IMG/VR virus record: IMGVR_UViG_3300021962_000082
Span: 1 to 64,000 of that record
Direction: 5' to 3' (one strand)
Source: a virus
DNA length: 64,000 nucleotides
Part shown: positions 1 through 8,222 of the stretch, piece after piece
Numbering within the stretch: position 1 is the first letter of the stretch
Layout of the letters: every line of letters starts with the position of its first letter
Translations under genes and position numbers: made by a program
Notes under the pieces: model-generated
The model's input: the letters and a program-made list of their open reading frames with translations, nothing else
Told to the model about the DNA's origin: nothing
Database searches by the model: none

Positions 1-822
1 GATCGTGATGAAGACTGGGGTAGAAACATGGAAGCGCAGTTGGGCACTGATCGATTCCGCCGTGAGATTGGCTGCGAATTTATCATCAATGATGAAACAC
101 TGATTGCTCCTGCTATACTAATTGAATTAGCCGGCCAGCAAGAACCACTATTTCGTACGGGGCAAGTTCGCTGGTATAAGAATCCCGAGCCCGGTAGAAT
201 TTATGTAGTTGCACTTGATCCTAGTTTAGGCACCGGCGGAGATCCTGCTGCTATACAAGTATTTGAAGCAAACACAACTACCCAAGTGGCCGAATGGCGA
301 CACAATAAAACCACTATTCCAGCGCAAATACGCATCCTAGCCGATATTTGTAAGTTTTTAAATGAAACGGTCAAGGATACCAAAAGCATATATTACAGCG
401 TTGAAAACAATACTATAGGTGAAGCAGCACTTATTTCTATTGCCGAGTTCGGCGAAGAAAACATTGAAGGGTATTTTTTAAGCGACAATTCAATTGCCGG
501 CGGTGCGAGACGCATAAGAAAAGGATTTAATACCACAAACAAAAGCAAACTATCGGCTTGCAATAAATTAAAAATTTTAGTTGAATCCAAAAAAATGGTT
601 ATCAATAGTGCTCCGTTGGTTTCAGAATTAAAAACGTTTGTGGCGCACGGAACCACATATGCTGCTAAACCAGGCGAAACAGATGATTTGATTATGAGCA
701 CTATACTTGTGGTGCGCATGATGCAATTGCTACAAAATTATCACGTTGAAATGGACTCGCAAATGCGTGATTTTGGCGATCCTATAGTGGAACCTATGCC
801 GTTTTTTGCTGCTTTTCGATAA
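1..822 (+). CDS. Terminase large subunit, C-terminal nuclease part (5' truncated)
   Basis: The reading frame is open from base 1, so the gene starts before the window and the ATG at 28 is internal. The visible part matches the RNase-H-fold nuclease of T4 gp17-type terminases, which cuts concatemeric DNA during head filling. Counting from the ATG at 28, the acidic residues are D64 (VALDPSLGTGGDP), E126 (YYSVENN) and D219/D220 (GETDDLIMS), the usual three-site arrangement. The ATPase domain lies upstream and is not in view. A late-type promoter box follows the stop codon and begins the next unit. Confidence 0.88.
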   Translation, partial: DRDEDWGRNMEAQLGTDRFRREIGCEFIINDETLIAPAILIELAGQQEPLFRTGQVRWYKNPEPGRIYVVALDPSLGTGGDPAAIQVFEANTTTQVAEWRHNKTTIPAQIRILADICKFLNETVKDTKSIYYSVENNTIGEAALISIAEFGEENIEGYFLSDNSIAGGARRIRKGFNTTNKSKLSACNKLKILVESKKMVINSAPLVSELKTFVAHGTTYAAKPGETDDLIMSTILVVRMMQLLQNYHVEMDSQMRDFGDPIVEPMPFFAAFR

Positions 823-834
823 TGTTAAAATTTT

Positions 835-842
835 AATAAATA
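835..842 (+). promoter_or_regulatory. T4-like late promoter box AATAAATA
   Basis: One mismatch to the T4 late box TATAAATA. If the last A is -6, transcription starts at 848, two bases before the ATG at 850. No Shine-Dalgarno sequence precedes that ATG. Confidence 0.45.
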
Positions 843-849
843 TACTACT

Positions 850-2652
850 ATGAGTGCAAATACACCCGCAAAACAATTAGCAGATCTTTTGGTTACACAC
901 AACTTTGAGCCCGAAATGTTAGACAGCTCGGGCAAAGCATCGCCCTCCCCCGAAGATGCTGAAATCTTCAGCTTTAATTTTATCACAGACAACGGCACTG
1001 ACCACGGAACAGTAGTTATTATGTTGGGCGATGATAACAATCTAACAGTATTCAGTGGCGACAATGTAGGCCGTGGCATGGACAGCGAAGACAAAAATCA
1101 ATGGTATGAATTTCAGCATCAGTTGAAAAATTTTGCCACACGCAATTTTTTAACATTTGGTAGCCAAAGCATTAACAAACTCAAATACAGCATGCAAGGT
1201 CAAGCAGCACTCAAAGAAGGATTGTTTGAAAGTTGGAATGGCACAAAAAATGTCAGTTGGAACGGCAATCCTGATTCTGTGCGGTTGATGATCAAACACC
1301 GCCGCCCCATTGGAGTCAATGAAGCACGCTTTCGCCAAATTGAAAGTTTGTTTGTGGAAACAGCCGAAGGCGAACGCTACAAACTGCCGTTTCGGAATTT
1401 ATCCGGTGGTCGCGCCATGGTTGAACATGTTCGCCAAGGTGGCAAGCCCTACGACATGCGTGGCGCACACATTGCCAACATGGTAGAGGAACTTAATGTT
1501 TTAAGTCGCTTCCGCCGTGCCAGCAAAGGACAAGTATTTGAAGGTGATACTGCTCAGTTGGTTGATAACACCAACAAGTATTACGAAACAATGAATCGAA
1601 CACTTAAAGGACTGTCGTCTAGCCGTGGATACAGCAAATACTTCGAATCCTGGAATCCTGCAGATATAACTGAGCAGGATGTAATCATTGAAAACATTAA
1701 AACACTATTTGTGCAGGAAACAATTGACTCACGAATTGAACAGGCCTTACCTATTTTGGCCCGCATACAACAAGGAAACGTTATGAAAGAAGCAAACATA
1801 TTTGAAGCATGGGCCGATCGACTGGTAGAAGGAACATGGTCAATTCCAAATACACCTGAGCAACAGCAAGAACTGATTGCGTTGATGTCAAAAGAATTAC
1901 CAGTTGGTGCCGATGCTATCAATGCCACTGAGCAGTTGTATAACTTGTTTGGCGATGATCAATTGTTTGATGACTTACAAGAGCTGGCTGCAACAGATGC
2001 CAATGCCGATGCTCGTCCCTTGATCCTGGATCGGATGCGCGAAGTAGCTGACTTTGATTCTTCAATTAGCGAAATATTAGCTGCTTTGGAAAACGGTTCC
2101 GAAGAGCCTCCATTTGAAGGTCCTTATAGCGACAAGAAAATTGCCACACCCGGCAAGCATGGTTATGGCCCATCGGCTGCCAAGCACTTGGCCAAGCAGG
2201 GTATGCAGTCAGTATCCGAAGAAGAACTGAATGAAGGTAAAGTCAAACAAATGATGATGGATTTGGAAGAGTTATCAGATGAAGAATTTCAAGCCAAATA
2301 TCATATGACCAAAGAAGAAGCTCGAAAAGGTCTCGGTGCCGAAGAACAACTAAATGAATTTTTACCAGCACTTGCTGGTTTAGCTGGACGAGCAATAGTA
2401 GGTAGTGCTGTGCGTAATATGCTTTCCGGCGACGATGACGAGCAAGATATAGCAGAAGGCACTTCTTTGGATAAATTATTGGCGCACTACCCCGAAGAAG
2501 TAGAGCATTTCAAACAAGGCGGCGAGTTAGACTATGATCTCGAAAGCGCATTATGGGATCACTATTTTAACAGCGGCGAGATTAGAAATTATGACGCCGA
2601 CGCCAGTGAATGGATTGCACAGCGACTCGCTGACGAATTAGGAGTAGCATAA
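850..2652 (+). CDS. Virion-type protein of unknown function (600 aa)
   Basis: I do not recognise a named family. The protein is acidic, without signal peptide or membrane segment, and lies directly after the terminase under a late-type promoter box, so a virion or head-assembly role is inferred. It holds repeated short segments of similar composition (EGLFESW, KYFESW, NIFEAW, ELNEG, DIAEG), spaced through the chain. Several carry an (L/I)-x-E triplet, the residue pattern cut by T4-type prohead proteases, though the triplet is common by chance. The C-terminal 60 residues (after about 540) form a compact acidic domain that could be separate. The next gene begins seven bases after the stop. Confidence 0.7.
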   Translation: MSANTPAKQLADLLVTHNFEPEMLDSSGKASPSPEDAEIFSFNFITDNGTDHGTVVIMLGDDNNLTVFSGDNVGRGMDSEDKNQWYEFQHQLKNFATRNFLTFGSQSINKLKYSMQGQAALKEGLFESWNGTKNVSWNGNPDSVRLMIKHRRPIGVNEARFRQIESLFVETAEGERYKLPFRNLSGGRAMVEHVRQGGKPYDMRGAHIANMVEELNVLSRFRRASKGQVFEGDTAQLVDNTNKYYETMNRTLKGLSSSRGYSKYFESWNPADITEQDVIIENIKTLFVQETIDSRIEQALPILARIQQGNVMKEANIFEAWADRLVEGTWSIPNTPEQQQELIALMSKELPVGADAINATEQLYNLFGDDQLFDDLQELAATDANADARPLILDRMREVADFDSSISEILAALENGSEEPPFEGPYSDKKIATPGKHGYGPSAAKHLAKQGMQSVSEEELNEGKVKQMMMDLEELSDEEFQAKYHMTKEEARKGLGAEEQLNEFLPALAGLAGRAIVGSAVRNMLSGDDDEQDIAEGTSLDKLLAHYPEEVEHFKQGGELDYDLESALWDHYFNSGEIRNYDADASEWIAQRLADELGVA

Positions 2653-2658
2653 TGTTTA

Positions 2659-2919
2659 ATGGACAAAATAAAAAGCGGTGCCAAAAAATTAGCCAATGTA
2701 GTAGCACCCGACGACGATACGCTGGTGAAAGATTTGGCACGCCGCGCAGGTGTTCCGGGCAAAGATCCTCGAGTCTTATCCAAAGAGCTACAGAAAAAGC
2801 ATCCCGGTGATCCAGATAACTTTGTAAGAGGCGGAAAAGAATTGGGCATCTTCAAAGAAGCCAACGAGGATAACCATTTGCTGTCTCGACTACAGGAGTT
2901 GTCGGGTTTGAAAAAATAA
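2659..2919 (+). CDS. Small protein of unknown function (86 aa)
   Basis: The protein is Lys/Asp-rich and probably soluble, with no recognised domain. It follows the 600-aa gene by six bases and precedes a hairpin, so it probably ends that late transcription unit. An overlapping ATG at 2652 opens another frame. The frame from 2659 is chosen because it is the long uninterrupted one ending just before the intergenic region. Confidence 0.6.
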   Translation: MDKIKSGAKKLANVVAPDDDTLVKDLARRAGVPGKDPRVLSKELQKKHPGDPDNFVRGGKELGIFKEANEDNHLLSRLQELSGLKK

Positions 2920-2937
2920 CAAATAGAACAACCGCGT

Positions 2938-2945
2938 CATAAATA
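2938..2945 (+). promoter_or_regulatory. Late promoter-like box CATAAATA
   Basis: A single mismatch to TATAAATA, located upstream of the hairpin at 2962-2997 and the gp32-like gene. A transcript from here would have to read through that hairpin, so its use is uncertain. Confidence 0.25.
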
Positions 2946-2948
2946 TCG

Positions 2949-2977
2949 TTGACGCTAAGACAAAAAGCGTGTACACT
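2949..2977 (+). promoter_or_regulatory. Sigma70-like promoter for gp32-like gene
   Basis: TTGACG at 2949-2954, a 17-bp spacer and TACACT at 2972-2977. The predicted start is near 2984, inside the loop of the 2962-2997 hairpin, so a transcript from here lacks the left arm and escapes termination. The leader to the ATG at 3054 is about 70 nt and contains AAAGG. Confidence 0.6.
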
Positions 2978-2997
2978 ACACAGGTGACACGCTTTTT
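2962..2997 (+). terminator. Intrinsic terminator overlapping a promoter
   Basis: Perfect 11-bp inverted repeat AAAAAGCGTGT (2962-2972) and ACACGCTTTTT (2987-2997) with a 14-base loop; the right arm ends in five Ts. It lies after the 86-aa gene and overlaps the -10 region of the gp32 promoter. Confidence 0.7.
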
Positions 2998-3053
2998 CAT
3001 TAGCATCACAGGCAACTTTAAATCATATTACAACTTTAGAAAGGCAACATAAT

Positions 3054-4034
3054 ATGGCATCATTAGCAGAAATCAGAGCAAGGCTCGCAGCAGCAGAAAA
3101 CAACAGCAAAGGTGGAAGTTCCACAGGTGGTGATAACGCAATTTATCCACACTGGAATATGGAAGAAGGCTCATCCACAACACTACGATTCCTCCCAGAC
3201 GGTAACGCCAAAAACACATTCTTTTGGCAAGAACGAGCAATGATTCGTTTACCGTTTTCCGGCGTCAAAGGTGAGATGGATTCTAAACAAACCATTGTAC
3301 AAGTTCCTTGTATGGAAATGTGGAGTGAAACTTGCCCAGTACTAACAGAAGTACGTACCTGGTTCAAGGACAAAAGTCTCGAAGACATGGGTCGTAAGTA
3401 TTGGAAAAAGCGCAGTTATATCTTCCAAGGTTTTGTGCGCGAGAATCCCTTAGCCGACGACAAAACTCCAGCCAATCCTATCCGCAGGTTTATCATTGGC
3501 CCACAATTGTTTACAATTATCAAGGGCGCATTGATGGATCCAGAATTGGAAGAACTGCCCACAGACTATTTCCGTGGCCTGGATTTCCGTATCACTAAAA
3601 CTGCCAAAGGTGGTTATGCTGATTACAACACCAGTAAATGGGCCCGTAAAGAAAGTGCACTTACTGCTGAAGAACAAGCAGCAATCGCAGAACATGGCTT
3701 GTGGGATCTAAGCACATTCATGCCCAAGAAACCCGATGAAGCCACTGTTAAAGTGATCAAAGAAATGTTTGAAGCGTCAGTTGACGGTCAAGCATATGAC
3801 ACCGAACGGTGGGGTTCATACTTCCGCCCAGCAGGTGTATCGGCCCCGGGTGGATCTGACGCTGCTCCAGCAGTTACAGCAGCACCAGCAGCCAAAGCCC
3901 CTGTAGTCGAATCTGACTTTGACGAAGACGAACCAGTAGTCGCAGCCGCTCCAGTGGTTAAACCCGCTGCTGCAGCCGGCACACAAAAGGCCGAAGACAT
4001 CCTAGCGATGATTCGCGCACGTCAGAAGAAGTAA
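3054..4034 (+). CDS. Single-stranded DNA-binding protein, gp32-like
   Basis: This gp32-type protein coats single-stranded DNA during replication, recombination and repair. The 326-residue length is close to T4 gp32 (301). The basic N-terminus (about 1-20, LAEIRARLAAAENN) is the usual self-association segment. The core (about 30-230) has the conserved YPHWNMEEGSSTTLRFLPDG start and a Cys/aromatic-rich centre with VPCMEMW. The C-terminal third is an Ala/Pro/Val linker with acidic patches, as in gp32 tails that recruit other replication proteins. A strong promoter precedes it and a terminator follows, so it is probably monocistronic. Confidence 0.92.
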   Translation: MASLAEIRARLAAAENNSKGGSSTGGDNAIYPHWNMEEGSSTTLRFLPDGNAKNTFFWQERAMIRLPFSGVKGEMDSKQTIVQVPCMEMWSETCPVLTEVRTWFKDKSLEDMGRKYWKKRSYIFQGFVRENPLADDKTPANPIRRFIIGPQLFTIIKGALMDPELEELPTDYFRGLDFRITKTAKGGYADYNTSKWARKESALTAEEQAAIAEHGLWDLSTFMPKKPDEATVKVIKEMFEASVDGQAYDTERWGSYFRPAGVSAPGGSDAAPAVTAAPAAKAPVVESDFDEDEPVVAAAPVVKPAAAAGTQKAEDILAMIRARQKK

Positions 4035-4041
4035 TTTAACA

Positions 4042-4072
4042 ATGAAGCAGGAGGCCCTCCTGCTTCATATTG
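4042..4072 (+). terminator. Intrinsic terminator after gp32-like gene
   Basis: ATGAAGCAGGA (4042-4052) pairs perfectly with TCCTGCTTCAT (4058-4068) around a GGCCC loop. The following ATTGTTATT has only a weak T run, so termination may be partial and feed the next cassette. Confidence 0.65.
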
Positions 4073-4083
4073 TTATTAAATAA

Positions 4084-4692
4084 ATGTTATCATTTTTAGA
4101 CAAGAAATTATTTCCAGAACATATCCAAGTAGTTGAATTATACGACGGAAGACATGTATACCTAATCCATAAAAATGGCAGTACTACATTAAATTCTATC
4201 AAAAAACGTAATCTGTCTACAAACGAAATATCACAGCTAGAAATAATTGATATCTTTGTTAGAGATCCATATCAAAGATTTCTATCTGGGGTCATGACGT
4301 ATGCTAAAAAAATTAATGTACATGTAGCTGAATTGTCAAAGATAATAAATGATGTGCATTTTATCAACAATCATTTTAGTCCACAGCTTTTTTGGGTAAT
4401 TAATTTACAACGATTTACTAAAGCTAATATCCGTATTAATCATTTAGATACGATTACGGAAATAACAAGTATTAACAAAAATGAACAATTAGGGTATGAC
4501 GAGCTTGATGTATACTTTAATAATAACAGTGGTTTAAAATATTATTTAGAGCTCGATTGTGTTTTAGTTGGGAACTTTATGAATCAAACAGTAACTTTTG
4601 CTGACATTCTAACTACATTACAGAGTAATTACACCGAACTTTATAATGACACGTTTGCATACTCAAAATCATTATGGAATGTAATAGACTAA
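4084..4692 (+). CDS. Sulfotransferase family protein
   Basis: Sulfotransferases move sulfate from PAPS to a hydroxyl or amine of sugars, lipids or peptides. Both PAPS-binding signatures are recognisable. A 5'-phosphosulfate loop HKNGSTTL lies at residues 29-36, and a 3'-phosphate segment VRDPYQRFLSG at 59-69, the arrangement of the Sulfotransfer_2 group. At 202 residues it is compact. The gene is AT-richer than gp32 and uvsX on either side and has no visible promoter. Its 3' end overlaps the radical SAM gene by 19 bases, so the two are probably co-expressed. The acceptor is unknown; the glycan genes downstream make a surface sugar a reasonable guess. Confidence 0.72.
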   Translation: MLSFLDKKLFPEHIQVVELYDGRHVYLIHKNGSTTLNSIKKRNLSTNEISQLEIIDIFVRDPYQRFLSGVMTYAKKINVHVAELSKIINDVHFINNHFSPQLFWVINLQRFTKANIRINHLDTITEITSINKNEQLGYDELDVYFNNNSGLKYYLELDCVLVGNFMNQTVTFADILTTLQSNYTELYNDTFAYSKSLWNVID

Positions 4693-5648
4693 AACATTTT
4701 AGACGAGTTGCCGCGAGCGGAAAATTTGGGATATGTGGACACATGGTTAACAGCCCAACATTTTCTACACTTGATGAAACCAATGAATGGACCAATGCAT
4801 TAGAAAAACAATTTGCTAAAAACATTTGGCCTGAAAATTGTGTCAGATGTAAAGATATTGAAGAGGCAGGAAGAAAAAGTATTAGGAATTTTTCACAAGA
4901 TCGACATGTCGAGCTGATTAATCAGCACAGCGAATATCTAACCGTCGGCGGCGTGCTTGATAATTATTGCAATAGTGCATGTCTGACTTGCACATCTAAA
5001 TTAAGCACCAGAATTGGTAAACTCAACAACGAATTAATAGTACATGACAATTACGATTTGTTTAAATCTATCCCACAGGAACGGATTATACAATTAGATA
5101 TAAATGGCGGCGAGCCTGCATACAGCAAAAACTACCAAAAAATTCTTGCCAATCTACCACCTAATTTATCGTATCTACGTATTAACACCAATGGACATCG
5201 TGTAATGCCCAATATCGAAGATGTTCTGAATAAAGGTATACATATTAATGTGACCTTGAGTTTAGACGGTACCGGAGAGGTACACGATTATGTACGATGG
5301 CCGGTGACATGGAAGAATTACACTAACACCGTTGATTCTTATTTAAAGCTCCGGGCCAACTATACAAATCTAACACTGGATTTTTGGACTACATTGTCAG
5401 TATTGAACTTGAATAATTTGTCTGAGATTATTAACTACACTGAAAACAAAGAAATACCTCACAATTATGCATTTTTAGAGGATCCAAAATGTTTGAATAT
5501 AAAGAAAACAAATTGGATAACTAAACAATACACCGGCGATTTGCATGTTGTTGCAACTCAAGAAGATAATGATGACGAGTTAGACAAGTTTCTTATAAGA
5601 CAAGAAACATTGCGCAAGATAACAAGAATTCAGGAATTAGCTCGTTGA
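4674..5648 (+). CDS. Radical SAM protein (twitch-type)
   Basis: Radical SAM enzymes cleave S-adenosylmethionine with a [4Fe-4S] cluster to start radical chemistry. The cluster motif C99-x3-C103-x2-C106 (CNSACLTC) and the GGEP motif (145-148) are intact, followed by a strand rich in INTNG and LSLDG typical of the barrel. Extra cysteines at 21, 56 and 59 may hold an N-terminal cluster or zinc. The 324 residues match phage and bacterial twitch-domain radical SAM proteins, mostly uncharacterised peptide or sugar modifiers. It overlaps the sulfotransferase gene and ends about 50 bases before uvsX, forming a two-gene cargo cassette between gp32 and uvsX. Confidence 0.82.
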   Translation: MECNRLKHFRRVAASGKFGICGHMVNSPTFSTLDETNEWTNALEKQFAKNIWPENCVRCKDIEEAGRKSIRNFSQDRHVELINQHSEYLTVGGVLDNYCNSACLTCTSKLSTRIGKLNNELIVHDNYDLFKSIPQERIIQLDINGGEPAYSKNYQKILANLPPNLSYLRINTNGHRVMPNIEDVLNKGIHINVTLSLDGTGEVHDYVRWPVTWKNYTNTVDSYLKLRANYTNLTLDFWTTLSVLNLNNLSEIINYTENKEIPHNYAFLEDPKCLNIKKTNWITKQYTGDLHVVATQEDNDDELDKFLIRQETLRKITRIQELAR

Positions 5649-5673
5649 CAACAAGATTGTTATACAGTACAAT
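5645..5673 (+). promoter_or_regulatory. Sigma70-like promoter for uvsX
   Basis: TTGACA at 5645-5650, a 17-bp spacer and TACAAT at 5668-5673. The leader of about 20 nt holds AAGGAAG before the ATG at 5700. The -35 box overlaps the stop codon of the radical SAM gene. Confidence 0.75.
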
Positions 5674-5699
5674 AACAATATATTAAGTAAGGAAGTACC

Positions 5700-6755
5700 A
5701 TGGCAAAACCATTTGACATTTCAAAATTTCGCAAAGACATTACCAAGAGCATTCAAGGACTCAGTATTGGATTTAACGATCCTACTGACTGGATTTCAAC
5801 TGGCAACTATGCGCTAAACTATCTTATCAGCGGCGACTTCAATCGAGGTATTCCACTGGGCAAGGTTACTGTGTTTGCCGGAGAGTCAGGAGCCGGCAAG
5901 AGTTATATCTGTTCGGGCAACATTGTAAAGAATGCACAAGATCAAGGCATTTTTGTCATTCTAGTTGATACAGAAAACGCACTCGACGAATCGTGGCTAC
6001 ACGCACTTGGCGTTGATACCGCCCCCGACAAACTCCTCAAACTTAACATGAGCATGATTGATGATGTGGCCAAAGCTATTTCAACATTTATGACAGACTA
6101 CAAAGCCCTGCCCGACGAGGAGCGTATGAAAGTGCTTTGGGTTATTGACTCGTTGGGCATGTTGCTAACACCCACAGATGTTAATCAGTTTGAAGCGGGT
6201 GACATGAAAGGTGACATGGGCCGTAAGCCTAAAGCACTAACAGCACTGGTGCGGAACTCAGTTAACATGTTTGGCAGTTATAATGTTGGACTAGTAGCAA
6301 CCAATCATACATACGCTAGCCAAGACATGTTTGATCCTGATGACAAAATCTCCGGAGGCCAAGGCTTCATTTACGCCAGTTCTATTGTAGTTGCAATGAA
6401 GAAGATGAAACTGAAAGAAGATGAAGATGGCGTTAAGACCACCGAAGTACATGGCATCCGTGCTGGTTGTAAAGTGATGAAAACACGCTATGCCAAGCCG
6501 TTTGAAGGTATGCAAGTTAAGATTCCTTATGAAACAGGTATGAATCCCCATAGTGGACTAGTTGACTTAGCAGAGAAAAAAGGTTTTCTCAAGAAAGAAG
6601 GCAACAGCTTGGTGTTTGTTACTAGTGATGGTGAAATTATTAAAAAGTTTCGCAAAAAGTGGGAATCAAATGAAGACGAATGCTTGGATAAATTAATGGC
6701 TGACTTTGCCAATCAAAAGGGCGAAGGGCAATCAGAACAAACAACGGAGGAATAA
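5700..6755 (+). CDS. uvsX: UvsX-like RecA-family recombinase
   Basis: UvsX forms filaments on single-stranded DNA and catalyses strand exchange for recombination-dependent replication. Walker A GESGAGKS is at residues 61-68, and a Walker B-like strand (VLWVIDSLGML) follows about 90 residues later. Length (351) and the acidic/basic C-terminus fit T4 UvsX (391). A clean promoter and Shine-Dalgarno sequence support the start. The next two genes follow within 2-3 bases and complete a uvsX/uvsY-type operon. Confidence 0.92.
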   Translation: MAKPFDISKFRKDITKSIQGLSIGFNDPTDWISTGNYALNYLISGDFNRGIPLGKVTVFAGESGAGKSYICSGNIVKNAQDQGIFVILVDTENALDESWLHALGVDTAPDKLLKLNMSMIDDVAKAISTFMTDYKALPDEERMKVLWVIDSLGMLLTPTDVNQFEAGDMKGDMGRKPKALTALVRNSVNMFGSYNVGLVATNHTYASQDMFDPDDKISGGQGFIYASSIVVAMKKMKLKEDEDGVKTTEVHGIRAGCKVMKTRYAKPFEGMQVKIPYETGMNPHSGLVDLAEKKGFLKKEGNSLVFVTSDGEIIKKFRKKWESNEDECLDKLMADFANQKGEGQSEQTTEE

Positions 6756-6757
6756 AC

Positions 6758-7009
6758 ATGAGCGTAGAATTGTCTAGCGAAATTTGGAACGAACTCAAAC
6801 GATACATTAATACTGTTGATCGGTCTGAAGCTGCTGAGGTGCTAGTTTCTGTACTAGTTGATCACGACGTTGATCCCGACGATATACACGATGCATTTAA
6901 GGGCGACAAGGATGTTAAGGTAGCACTGGCGGCCTATATCAAAGATCTAGCCGACGAGCCCGAGGAAGACGAAGACGAAGACGACTATGAGTCAGAGTAC
7001 GAAGACTAA
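6758..7009 (+). CDS. Small acidic protein between uvsX and uvsY
   Basis: An 83-residue protein of unknown function. The first 60 residues look helical; the last 20 are almost all Asp and Glu. It starts two bases after the uvsX stop with GGAGG upstream, and uvsY starts two bases after it. The acidic tail suggests an interaction with a DNA-binding partner or DNA mimicry, which is inference only. Confidence 0.75.
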   Translation: MSVELSSEIWNELKRYINTVDRSEAAEVLVSVLVDHDVDPDDIHDAFKGDKDVKVALAAYIKDLADEPEEDEDEDDYESEYED

Positions 7010-7011
7010 CC

Positions 7012-7464
7012 ATGTGGCTTAGCCGTATTACTAACGACTTGGGACAAATTCCTGACTTCATTGCCCATTACGAAAAAGAGCTTGAAGCAGCACGTCGCGA
7101 TTGTAATATTGGCGGCATAGTTGAAAGGAACATTTCAGCATTGCCGGGCATTACTGAGCATCGTTTTAATCAACTACAAGAAATCGAAGCGGTGCTAAAT
7201 CACTTAAATATACAACTTCGTAAAATTCGACGACGACATTTTCAAAAGTATCTTGAGGGCTATGCCCGCGCATTAACCAGCAGAGATGCTGAAAAGTATG
7301 TAGATGGTGAAGACGAAGTTATTGACTTTGAAACCATTATCAACGAAGTGGCATTTCTTCGCAATCGTTATTTGGGAATAATGAAAGCAATGGAAAGTAA
7401 AAACTTCATGCTTGGACATGTGGTGCGATTGCGAGCCGCAGGTATGGAAGATATACAACTATGA
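7012..7464 (+). CDS. UvsY-like recombination mediator
   Basis: UvsY helps UvsX displace gp32 from single-stranded DNA. The 150 residues are close to T4 UvsY (137), the composition is helical and charged, and the position behind uvsX in one operon matches T4-like phages. The segment around residues 85-110 (YARALTSRDAEKYVDGEDE) resembles marine T4-like UvsY as I remember them; no catalytic motif exists to confirm it. The stop overlaps the ATG of the next gene by four bases (ATGA). Confidence 0.68.
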   Translation: MWLSRITNDLGQIPDFIAHYEKELEAARRDCNIGGIVERNISALPGITEHRFNQLQEIEAVLNHLNIQLRKIRRRHFQKYLEGYARALTSRDAEKYVDGEDEVIDFETIINEVAFLRNRYLGIMKAMESKNFMLGHVVRLRAAGMEDIQL

Positions 7465-8222
7465 CAACGTTTCGAAACGACGAAGAGCGGCATCAGCATA
7501 GCTTACAAACGCTGAACACATTGTTTGAGTATGATGATTTTATGGCAAGCATTGCCACCTTAGTTGATTTGGGTTGTGGTACAGGCTTGGACTTAGAGTG
7601 GTGGGCAACACGAACTACTCGGGATGATGTGCCTGAACCATTGAATATTAAATGCACGGGCATTGACATTATTAATGCACCGTCGGTGTTTAGAAAATAC
7701 TCCAACATTACATATCAAAAGTGCGACTTTGAAGATCATGAAAAAACACTACCCGATGCAAAGTTTGATGTGCTTTGGTGTCATGATGCTTTTCAGTACT
7801 GCATCAATCCCATAAAAACACTGGGCAAGTGGTACAATCTTGCCGAAGATGGTGGTATGTTGATACTGTCAGTTCCGCAAACCACTAACATGGACATACG
7901 TCAAATGTCCTTCATACAGCCTGACGGGTGCTATTATCATCATACTGTGGTCAGCTTAATGCACATGTTGGCATTAAATGGTTGGGATTGTAATACTGGA
8001 TTCTTTTTAAAGCGTCCCAATGATGATTTTATACATGCTATTGCTTATAAAAGCTCTCACCCTCCAATGGATCCGCGAACTACCACTTGGCTTGATTTAG
8101 CCAAGAAAGATCTACTGCCCGAGTCTGCTGTAGCCAGCATCCAGCGTCATAACATTGTAATGCAGCAAGAGCTGGTGCTACAATGGATTGATAAGAGTTT
8201 ATCGTGGATGGGACAGCAATAA
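7461..8222 (+). CDS. Class I SAM-dependent methyltransferase
   Basis: The SAM-binding motif I LVDLGCGTGLDLEWW (about residues 32-46) is followed by an acidic motif II strand (CTGIDII) and a motif IV-like DVLWCHDAFQY, the layout of small-molecule or sugar methyltransferases. It is translationally coupled to uvsY by ATGA but functionally looks like the first member of the glycan island. The 3' end overlaps the convergent minus-strand gene by 24 bases. The substrate is unknown. Confidence 0.8.
   Translation: MTTFRNDEERHQHSLQTLNTLFEYDDFMASIATLVDLGCGTGLDLEWWATRTTRDDVPEPLNIKCTGIDIINAPSVFRKYSNITYQKCDFEDHEKTLPDAKFDVLWCHDAFQYCINPIKTLGKWYNLAEDGGMLILSVPQTTNMDIRQMSFIQPDGCYYHHTVVSLMHMLALNGWDCNTGFFLKRPNDDFIHAIAYKSSHPPMDPRTTTWLDLAKKDLLPESAVASIQRHNIVMQQELVLQWIDKSLSWMGQQ

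Noticed and set aside
393-719. 108-codon minus-strand frame inside the terminase gene
   Set aside because: Antisense to a well-supported coding region, no Shine-Dalgarno sequence, composition like a shadow frame.
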